A stretch of DNA of 10,776 nt, taken from contig JARIET010000072.1 of NCBI GenBank assembly GCA_031127185.1, positions 1 through 10,776 of the forward strand, in the 5' to 3' direction. The notes under the pieces are model-generated. The model searched no databases. It was given only the letters and a program-made list of their open reading frames with translations, and was not told where the DNA came from. This document shows positions 1 to 7,272 of this stretch, piece after piece (positions within the stretch are counted from its first letter, which is position 1; every line of letters starts with the position of its first letter). A program made the translations under genes and the position numbers. The DNA is from Gemmatimonadota bacterium. GTDB lineage: Bacteria > Gemmatimonadota > Gemmatimonadetes > Gemmatimonadales > Gemmatimonadaceae.

Positions 1-1604
<1,604 letters not shown>

Positions 1605-1744
1605 ATCAGGCCCGGTGGGGGGAGTCTCGGCCTACAAGCGCTCTAATGTAGGGAAGGCACCCTTTTTCGGCCAGAATGCGGCCAACATTTCTCCCGCTCC
1701 AACGGCCTGGCGCGCCGGCTCTCCGTTCCGTGGTCGCCGAAGCC
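1605..1744. other. Intergenic region before the kinase
   Basis: These 140 bp lie between the stop of the duplicated-domain gene and the kinase start. They hold the possible -10 at 1645-1650 and two direct copies of CGGCCA (1668-1673 and 1680-1685) next to a short T-run. No clear terminator hairpin with a T-run is seen, so read-through from the upstream gene into the kinase cannot be excluded. Confidence 0.4.
1645..1650 (-). promoter_or_regulatory. Possible -10 element upstream of the kinase
   Basis: On the minus strand TACATT, followed by A, lies about 41 bp before the kinase TTG start and resembles a -10 box. No convincing -35 is present at 17 bp. A similar CACATTA sequence lies upstream of the 3501-3094 gene. 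This is a weak prediction from pattern alone. Confidence 0.2.
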
Positions 1745-3037
1745 CTATTTCCGCCGGGCAGTCACCAACACGTTCACCTCGTCCGGCCGGGGATTCACGA
1801 AATCCAGGCGCGTGCGCCCGTCGGGCAGCGCACTGACCACCGCCGGAATCGAACTGTTGGTGAGCGTCCACCCCGCCGGCAGCACCACGGCATTCGTGGG
1901 CCGCCCAAACGCGCGATTCCAGATCAGTTCGCCGTTCAGCACTTTGTACCGCGCGGTGTCCGTGTAGGTCTCGTACATCCGGAGCCGGGTGGAGCCGCCC
2001 TTGGGCACGGGTGCAAAACGGAACACTACGATCTCGCTCTGCGGCGTCACGTTCCGCACGCCCACGTTGGCGCGGGTGATGGCTTCGCCCTTGATCACTT
2101 CCCACTTGAGCTCTTCGCCCGTGTCCAGCACGCGCGCCCGCGGGTTGCTCACCGTGCTGCCGGCGCGCACTTCGTTCACGTAGTAACTGACCCCCTCGCG
2201 CGACTCGGTATAGTCGTGATAGAGATCAAACGCATTGGTCTCGGGCTGCTGCAGGAAGTACACGATCTCGCGATTCTGCCGCGCCCGTTCATCGAGCCGC
2301 GCCCTGCGATCGGCCGGCTGCGCAGCGTTCGCCGCGGGAGCGGGACCCGTTGCGCTGGTTGCCTTTCGCGCGCGCAACACCACCGGCGCCTCTGGCGGCG
2401 CGTTGTTCCAGAAGGCGATCGCCACGCGGCCATCCGGCTGCTGAATCACCTGCGCGGGATAGTTGCTGCTCACCAACTCATAGCCCGCCGGCAGCACCAC
2501 CGCGTTGCGCTTGATTCCGAGCCCCCGATTGAAAACAATCTCGCCGTTTTCTTCGAAGTAGCTCTTGGGATCGTAGTAGGTCTTGTCGATCAACACGCGC
2601 CCTTCGCCCTCCTCGGGCACGGGCCGCGCGAGAAAAACACGGATGTATTTCTGCGTCGTGTCTATGGGAGCCGCAGCTCCGCCGCGGCCTCCGCCCACCC
2701 CGCCGGCACGCGCAACGGCCTGGCCGACTTCGTCGAACTTGAGCGGTAGTCCGGTCATCCGGTCCCAGACCGACTCGTCGCTCGCCACACTCCCCTGCCG
2801 AATCGCATTGAAAAACGTCGTCGCGCCCGGCGTGGTCGCCGTCACCTCATACAGAATCCGGAACTTCCCGCTCCCCGGTGCGAGCAACTCGTAGCGCGTG
2901 TAGTCGTCGGCCTGTGTCTGCCGCGCGACTCCACCTCCGCCCCGCCCCGCCTGCGCCTCCAGCGGCGCCATGGGCACAACGCAACACGGCGCGAACGCCA
3001 GGGCCAGTGTGAGGACCTTCACGTTCGCGCCGCGCAT
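1745..3037 (-). CDS. Exported protein of unknown function with two copies of one domain
   Basis: I do not recognise a named family. The 430-residue protein starts with a signal peptide (basic MRGANVK, hydrophobic stretch 7-26, probable signal peptidase I site after AQA at 28-30), so it probably acts in the periplasm, at the envelope or outside the cell. The mature protein is an internal duplication. Residues about 46-225 and 257-430 align, most clearly GEIVFNRGLGIKRNAVVLPAG (166-185) with GELIWNRAFGRPTNAVVLPAG (369-389), each followed by a PDGR turn (201-204, 406-409) and a strand ending in RARK or TARRK. The composition suggests beta-rich domains. Gly-rich stretches lie at 31-36 and 111-123, the second inside copy 1. 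The start is well supported by AAGGAG seven bases upstream. The gene lies 56 bp downstream of the small minus-strand gene and may be cotranscribed with it. There are no obvious catalytic motifs, so a binding or structural role is possible but unproven. Confidence 0.88.
   Translation of the reverse strand: MRGANVKVLTLALAFAPCCVVPMAPLEAQAGRGGGGVARQTQADDYTRYELLAPGSGKFRILYEVTATTPGATTFFNAIRQGSVASDESVWDRMTGLPLKFDEVGQAVARAGGVGGGRGGAAAPIDTTQKYIRVFLARPVPEEGEGRVLIDKTYYDPKSYFEENGEIVFNRGLGIKRNAVVLPAGYELVSSNYPAQVIQQPDGRVAIAFWNNAPPEAPVVLRARKATSATGPAPAANAAQPADRRARLDERARQNREIVYFLQQPETNAFDLYHDYTESREGVSYYVNEVRAGSTVSNPRARVLDTGEELKWEVIKGEAITRANVGVRNVTPQSEIVVFRFAPVPKGGSTRLRMYETYTDTARYKVLNGELIWNRAFGRPTNAVVLPAGWTLTNSSIPAVVSALPDGRTRLDFVNPRPDEVNVLVTARRK
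1748..2269 (-). repeat. Domain copy 2 of the internally duplicated exported protein
   Basis: This region encodes residues about 257-430, running to the C terminus. It shares with copy 1 the early strand FDLYHDYTESREG, the middle segment before NGELIWNR, the NAVVLPAG block and the PDGR turn. A linker rich in Ala, Pro and Arg (about 226-256) separates the two copies. The limits were set by eye. Confidence 0.7.
2363..2902 (-). repeat. Domain copy 1 of the internally duplicated exported protein
   Basis: This region encodes residues about 46-225 and aligns with residues about 257-430 (copy 2). It contains FRILYEV, which matches FDLYHDY in copy 2, and the NAVVLPAGYELVSSNYPA block, which matches NAVVLPAGWTLTNSSIPA. 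A Gly-rich insertion (residues 111-123) is absent from copy 2. The similarity is at protein level; the limits are approximate and set by eye. Confidence 0.7.
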
Positions 3038-3044
3038 GTGCGTT

Positions 3045-3050
3045 CTCCTT
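3045..3050 (-). promoter_or_regulatory. Ribosome binding site of the duplicated-domain protein
   Basis: The minus strand reads AAGGAG followed by seven bases and ATG at 3037. This is a near-ideal Shine-Dalgarno sequence, the strongest in the window, and it fixes the start of the 430-residue gene. Confidence 0.8.
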
Positions 3051-3093
3051 CGATATGTGGTGCCGTGTCGCCGAAATACCCGAGTGCCGTGCC

Positions 3094-3501
3094 TTACTGC
3101 ACCGGCTTGGCTGGCGCCTTGAGCTTCTGGCGCACGCCCATCAACGCATTCGCCGTGCCCGGGTTATTCTTCATGATGTCTTCGAGGAGCGTGATCATCA
3201 CGCCATCGTCGTCCACCAGGGTCGGCTCGGGACCAAAGCGCTTGCCGTGACCCATGTGGCGTGCCGAGTCGAGCACCAGTGCGTCGGGAAGCGGCACATC
3301 GATGTCACCGTGTACCACGCGGACGGCCATGAACTTCTTGCCGGCCTTTTCCATGTAGCCGATGCACACGCCATCGGCGCCCTTGGGCCAGGCGGGAATC
3401 GTGTGCGAGGCGCCGTCCGTGCCCTCGAACGTTGTGGTTCCGGCCTTCAGTTTCGGGAAGTTGCGCTCAAAACCGCCGTGGTACATGAAGCAGTGATTCA
3501 T
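3094..3501 (-). CDS. Small protein of unknown function, 135 residues
   Basis: I do not recognise this family. With the start at 3501 it has 135 residues, beginning MNHCFMYHGG and ending in a basic tail KLKAPAKPVQ. There is no signal peptide and no membrane segment, so a cytoplasmic location is likely. The middle reads as a compact alpha/beta domain with GVCIGYMEKAGKKFMAVRVVHGD (about 44-66), an acidic LVDDDG stretch (95-100) and an amphipathic helix after it (102-112). His and Met are fairly frequent (MNHCFMYH, RHMGHGKRFG), which may hint at metal or ligand contacts but proves nothing. The frame stays open upstream to an ATG at 3651. I prefer 3501 because the extra N-terminal residues are Arg/Pro/Gly-rich and of low complexity, and they would run through a GC hairpin. 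No Shine-Dalgarno sequence is seen at 3501. The gene precedes the duplicated-domain gene by 56 bp on the same strand. Confidence 0.65.
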   Translation of the reverse strand: MNHCFMYHGGFERNFPKLKAGTTTFEGTDGASHTIPAWPKGADGVCIGYMEKAGKKFMAVRVVHGDIDVPLPDALVLDSARHMGHGKRFGPEPTLVDDDGVMITLLEDIMKNNPGTANALMGVRQKLKAPAKPVQ

Positions 3502-3533
3502 CGTCAGGTCAGGCGAAGGGTGTATTGGGGGCC

Positions 3534-3563
3534 GTGCCGGTCCCGCGGTTCCGCGGGCGGCAC
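3534..3563. repeat. GC-rich inverted repeat in the divergent intergenic region
   Basis: CCCGCGG-TT-CCGCGGG forms a 7-bp perfect inverted repeat with a 2-base centre. It is flanked by GTGCC and GGCAC arms that extend it by 5 bp after a small asymmetric internal loop. It sits between the starts of the divergent minus-strand small gene and the M20 peptidase gene, 33 bp before the ATG at 3501. It could be an operator for a dimeric regulator or an RNA hairpin in the leader of the minus-strand gene. No T-run follows, so it is not an obvious terminator. Confidence 0.5.
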
Positions 3564-3583
3564 GCTGCCGTTCGCGGCCTTTT

Positions 3584-3589
3584 AATGTG
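3584..3589 (-). promoter_or_regulatory. Possible -10 element for the small minus-strand gene
   Basis: The minus strand reads CACATT followed by AAAA, with TTTCGC 17 bp upstream as a poor -35 candidate. It lies about 83 bp before the ATG at 3501, so the hairpin at 3534-3563 would be in the transcribed leader. Weak evidence. Confidence 0.25.
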
Positions 3590-3667
3590 GCACGAGGACG
3601 CGCGTGGCGAAAGCCGATCCGCTGCAGCGTCATTCCCCCGAACCTCACCAACCGCCGCCCTTGGCGC

Positions 3668-3673
3668 TAGAAT
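3668..3673 (+). promoter_or_regulatory. Possible -10 element for the M20-M42 pair
   Basis: TAGAAT differs from the TATAAT consensus at one base and lies 49 bp before the ATG at 3723. The -35 position at 17 bp spacing reads TCACCA, which is a poor match. It is the best candidate for the promoter of the two-gene peptidase unit, but it rests on pattern alone. Confidence 0.35.
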
Positions 3674-3722
3674 CTCGGGAGCGCCACCGGCTCACACTCA
3701 CCCACGACCACCCGTGCGACCC

Positions 3723-5141
3723 ATGTCTATTCGCGCTCCATTTGCGATCGCCACCGCCACGTTGGCGTTCGCTGGCCACCTCGCTGCGCAGCAGCTGACC
3801 CCCCAGCAGCAGTTTGCCAAGGAGGTCTACAAGGAGCTCCTCGAATACAACACCGTGAACATCGGCGGCGGCACCACCATCGCGGCCAACGCAATGGCCA
3901 AGCGTTTCCGCGACGCGGGGTTCGCCGAGCAGGACGTTTTTGTCGGTGGTGTCCAACCCAACAAGCACAACCTTGTCGTCCGATATCGCGGCAAGGGGGG
4001 CGCCAATGCGCCGAAGCCCGTGCTCTTGTTGGCACACCTCGACGTCGTCGAAGCGCTCAAAGCCGATTGGTCGCCCGATCTCGATCCATTCAAGTTCACC
4101 GAACGTGACGGCTACTTCTACGCACGCGGCTCGCAGGACGATAAGGCGATGGCGGCCATCTTCGTCGCCAATCTCATCCAGTTCAGGAAGGAGAACTACC
4201 AGCCCGATCGCGACATCGTGCTCGCGCTGACGGCGGACGAAGAAGGCGGCTGCTGCAATGGCGTCCGCTGGCTCATCCAGAACCACCGCCAGATGATCGA
4301 CGCCGCGTTCGCCATCAACGAGGGCGGCCGCGGGTCATTGCGTGACGACAAACCCTTTCTGAACGGCATCCAGGCCGCAGAGAAAACCGTCTCGAACTTC
4401 AAGGTCGTCGCAAAGAACAAGGGCGGACACTCCTCCGTGCCCCGCCCCGATAACGCGATTTACGACTTGGCTGCCGGCATCGCCCGATTCTCGAAGTTCG
4501 CCTTTCCCGTCAACTTCAATCCTGTCACGCGCGTGTTCTTCGAGCGCACGGCGGCCATCGAAACACCAGAGATGGCGCGCGCCATGCGCGCCCTGCTGCA
4601 GAATCCGCAGGACGCTGCCGCCAACGCAATCGTCTCCAGGGATGTGCGCTACAACTCTATCCTCCGCACTAACTGCGTTGCCACGCAACTCACCGGCGGC
4701 CACGCCTCCAACGCGCTGCCGCAGACGGCCGAGGTGAACATCAATTGCCGCGTGGCGCCGGGTGACGCACCGGCCGACGTGCGCGCCGCCATCATCAAGG
4801 CACTCGGCGACTCGACGCTGGAGGTGTCGGCCGCCGGCAACCCGAGCCGCGCCGAACCGTCATCGATTGGGCCCGAGATCATGGCCCCGGTGGAACAGGT
4901 GACACGCGAACTGTTCGGCGGCATTCCGGTGATTCCCGAGATGAGCGCCGGCGCCACCGATTCGCGTATGCTGCGCGAAATCGGCATTCCATCGTATGGC
5001 GTCTCGGGCCTGATGACCGACCCCAACGACAATCGCGCGCACGGCAAGGACGAACGGATGCGCATCAAGAGTTTCTTCGATGGGCAGGAGTTCCTCCTCC
5101 GGCTCACCAAGCTGCTTGCCACGACGCGCACGGTGCCCTGA
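3723..5141 (+). CDS. Exported M20-family zinc metallopeptidase
   Basis: This 472-residue protein is an M20/M25/M40-family metallo-hydrolase, a family that cleaves peptides or N-acyl amino acids with two zinc ions. The short hydrophobic N terminus (5-22, ending AAQQ) is a signal peptide, so the enzyme is exported. The family metal sites are in order: His105 and Asp107 in LLLAHLDVVE, bridging Asp139 in ARGSQDDK, general base Glu173 with ligand Glu174 in ADEEGG, Glu200 in INEGG and His440 in RAHGKD. Residues about 220-345 form the lid domain, with the conserved GGHSSVP (234-240). The length is normal for the family. I chose the ATG at 3723 because the signal peptide follows it directly; the frame is open from 3525, but the added residues are Arg/Pro-rich and unlike a signal. 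No good Shine-Dalgarno sequence precedes it. The M42-like gene starts 3 bp after its stop, so the two are almost surely cotranscribed. The substrate cannot be told from sequence. Confidence 0.93.
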   Translation: MSIRAPFAIATATLAFAGHLAAQQLTPQQQFAKEVYKELLEYNTVNIGGGTTIAANAMAKRFRDAGFAEQDVFVGGVQPNKHNLVVRYRGKGGANAPKPVLLLAHLDVVEALKADWSPDLDPFKFTERDGYFYARGSQDDKAMAAIFVANLIQFRKENYQPDRDIVLALTADEEGGCCNGVRWLIQNHRQMIDAAFAINEGGRGSLRDDKPFLNGIQAAEKTVSNFKVVAKNKGGHSSVPRPDNAIYDLAAGIARFSKFAFPVNFNPVTRVFFERTAAIETPEMARAMRALLQNPQDAAANAIVSRDVRYNSILRTNCVATQLTGGHASNALPQTAEVNINCRVAPGDAPADVRAAIIKALGDSTLEVSAAGNPSRAEPSSIGPEIMAPVEQVTRELFGGIPVIPEMSAGATDSRMLREIGIPSYGVSGLMTDPNDNRAHGKDERMRIKSFFDGQEFLLRLTKLLATTRTVP

Positions 5142-5144
5142 GAG

Positions 5145-7244
5145 ATGAACCGTTCAATGCGCGCTCCTCGACTGCTCGCATGCATCGCGAGTGTGGCGAC
5201 GCTCACGATGGCCGTGCCGCTGCACGCACAATCGAGTGATGCAACGAGTCACGCGGTTGCCTCGTGGATTGTGCTCGACGCACCGCCGGGCGCCGAGGGG
5301 CGCGCGCAGACCAATGCGAAGCTCGCCGGTTGGAGCGTCGACGCCTGGGGGAACTACACAAAGCGAACGGGTAGTGGTCGCCCGCTGCGCGTGGTTGCCT
5401 GCGCATTGGATCAATCGGGATTTGTCGTCAGCCAGATCACCGATCAGGGATACCTGAGACTGCGGAGGTCGGGGCAAACATCGCCGCACCAACTCTGGGA
5501 TCAGTTCCACGAAGCGCAGCGGCTGCGCGTGCTCACCAGGCGCGGAGTGGTCAAGGCCATCAGCGCCGTCGCCAACGGACACTTCGCCGCACTGCATCGC
5601 GGCGATTCGCTGGCCGCGACGATCGACCAGCTCTGGGTGGATGTCGGCGCCTCCACACGCGCCGATGTGGAACGCATGGGCATCGCATTGCTCGACCCCG
5701 TACTCTACGATCGCCCCGCGTGGACGTTCGAAGGATTCGCCACGGGCCCGAACGCCGGCGCTCGCGCGGGATGCGCGGCGGTGGCAACGGCGGCACAAGG
5801 TACGCCGCGCTCGGGTGAAACGATATTCGCCCTCTCCACCCAGCGCATCTTCGCCTGGACCGGCCTCCGCGCACTCCTCTCCAAACTCGGTCGCGTTGAC
5901 GCGATTGCAGTCTTCGATGAAGGTCGCCTCACCGCCGTGGACGGCGCACCGCCAGCGCCTGCCGGCGGCGGACGTGGCGGCCGCGGAAATGCGCTCACCA
6001 CGCTTCGCACAAACCTCGCGGCGTTCTCTGATTCCGTGCGCATCGTTGCCCCGCGTGTGCGCTGGCCGGGCACGCTCGTGGAATCCATTCACTCCGCTGA
6101 CGTCACGGCATTGGTCGCTGCGGCCGTTTCTGCGTCTGGTGCCGCCACCGGACCCACCAACGTCGCAGCGCTCACGCTCGACACCGCGCGCGTGAACCCA
6201 CCGCGCACCGATGCTTTCAGTGCGCTCGAACGCCAGTTCCTCGCCCTCGCCGATCTCCCGGGCGCACCCGGCCACGAGTGGCGCGTCCGCGATGCCATCA
6301 AGTCCCAGCTCCCCAAGTGGGCGCGCGACCGTGCGATCACGGACTCCGCTGGCAATCTCGTGGTCGTCGCCGGCCCCGAGCGCGATCCGCTGGCGATGAT
6401 CGCCCATATGGATGAAGTCGGCTTCGAGATCACCGGAATTCTGGGCGATGGGCGCGTCACGCTCCGCACGATGGGCGGTGCCGTCGTCACGGCATGGGAA
6501 GGCCGCCCCGCCTATCTGCACTTCAACGCCGGCGCCGATGGAAAGGCGGCGGAATCACTGCGCGGCGTGTTCGTTCCGCGAGACTCTGCGCGACTCCGCG
6601 CGCCGGGCAACCTGACCGCCTGGTTCGGTCTGGATTCTGCCACACTCGTGGCGCGTGGCGGCCGTGTTGGACTCCCCGTGCTCGCCTACAAACGCGGCGA
6701 ACGCCTCGGCGGCGCGCGTCTGGTCGCACGCTCCAACGACGACCGGGCCGGCTCTACTGCCTTGCTCTTCGCTGTGCAGCGTATTGACCCGGCCCAGCTC
6801 GCACGCAAGACGTATTTCGTCTGGTCCATACACGAGGAGGGCGGGCTCAACGGCGCGCGCGCCTTTGGCGCCAAGCATGGGCGTGAACTGACGCGCGTGT
6901 ACAGCATCGACACATTCGTCTCCAGCGACACCCCGCTCGAGTCACCACACTTCGCGTTCATCCCGCTGGGCAGCGGTGCCGTGCTGCGCGGTCTCGATAA
7001 CGGCGCACTCACACCGCCGGGAGAGCGCGAGCGAATCCTCGCCGTGGCACGAGCGAAACAGATTCCCATTCAGGTCGGCACAACATTCGGCAGCACGGAT
7101 GGTTCGGCGATCACGGCGATGGGGCCCGTGAATACCGGGTTGTCGTGGCCGGGGCGCTACTCTCACTCGCCGGCCGAAGTGCTGGATCTGCGGGATCTCG
7201 AATCATTGACGAGGCTGATTGCGGCGTTGGCCGTGACACCTTGA
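5145..7244 (+). CDS. Exported M42-family aminopeptidase-like protein with a degenerate extra M42 domain
   Basis: This 699-residue protein has a signal peptide (about 1-28, ending LHAQ). The C-terminal half (about 358-699) is an M42 peptidase (glutamyl aminopeptidase/TET type). The expected two-zinc site is intact: His421 and Asp423 in MIAHMDEVGF, Asp532/Asp533 in SNDDRAG, Glu564/Glu565 in HEEGG, Asp589 in YSIDTF and His674 in YSHSPAE. The N-terminal half (about 34-330) follows the same fold order, with LTRRGVV, DVGASTRADVERMG, DPVLYD and RAGCAAV, but several active-site residues are replaced: Ala87 for the His, Gly205/Ala206 for the Asp pair and Arg234/Ile235 for the Glu pair. A Gly/Arg-rich insert lies at 270-282. 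Most M42 enzymes are single-domain cytosolic proteins of about 350 residues, so this is an unusual exported double form. ATG at 5145 follows the M20 stop by 3 bp; a second ATG at 5157 is also possible. It probably removes N-terminal residues from peptides. Confidence 0.92.
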   Translation: MNRSMRAPRLLACIASVATLTMAVPLHAQSSDATSHAVASWIVLDAPPGAEGRAQTNAKLAGWSVDAWGNYTKRTGSGRPLRVVACALDQSGFVVSQITDQGYLRLRRSGQTSPHQLWDQFHEAQRLRVLTRRGVVKAISAVANGHFAALHRGDSLAATIDQLWVDVGASTRADVERMGIALLDPVLYDRPAWTFEGFATGPNAGARAGCAAVATAAQGTPRSGETIFALSTQRIFAWTGLRALLSKLGRVDAIAVFDEGRLTAVDGAPPAPAGGGRGGRGNALTTLRTNLAAFSDSVRIVAPRVRWPGTLVESIHSADVTALVAAAVSASGAATGPTNVAALTLDTARVNPPRTDAFSALERQFLALADLPGAPGHEWRVRDAIKSQLPKWARDRAITDSAGNLVVVAGPERDPLAMIAHMDEVGFEITGILGDGRVTLRTMGGAVVTAWEGRPAYLHFNAGADGKAAESLRGVFVPRDSARLRAPGNLTAWFGLDSATLVARGGRVGLPVLAYKRGERLGGARLVARSNDDRAGSTALLFAVQRIDPAQLARKTYFVWSIHEEGGLNGARAFGAKHGRELTRVYSIDTFVSSDTPLESPHFAFIPLGSGAVLRGLDNGALTPPGERERILAVARAKQIPIQVGTTFGSTDGSAITAMGPVNTGLSWPGRYSHSPAEVLDLRDLESLTRLIAALAVTP

Positions 7245-7248
7245 ACGC

Positions 7249-7272
7249 GGCGCGGTAGCGCCCTACCGCGCC
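7249..7272. terminator. Hairpin between convergent genes, likely two-way terminator
   Basis: GGCGCGGTAG-CGCC-CTACCGCGCC is a perfect 10-bp stem with a 4-base loop. It starts 4 bp after the M42-like stop codon, and its right arm overlaps the last codons and TAG stop of the convergent CHAD-CYTH gene. There is no T-run on either strand, so if it works as an intrinsic terminator it does so without the usual U-tract. Confidence 0.6.

Noticed and set aside
1676..2749. Open frame of 357 codons on the plus strand
   Set aside because: It is antisense to the duplicated-domain gene, which has a strong ribosome site and a signal peptide.
3525..3722. N-terminal extension of the M20 peptidase from an upstream ATG
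   Set aside because: The extra residues are Arg/Pro-rich, would hide the signal peptide that follows the ATG at 3723, and overlap the divergent control region.
5030..5300. Frameshift or fused gene at the M20-M42 junction
   Set aside because: The M20 frame ends in a normal TGA after its last conserved His, and the next gene begins with its own ATG and signal peptide, so these are two separate intact genes.
5154..6521. Open frame of 455 codons on the minus strand
   Set aside because: It is antisense to the M42-like gene, whose frame shows clear family motifs. Its translation is Arg/Ala/Gly-rich without recognisable domains, as expected from the opposite strand of high-GC coding DNA.
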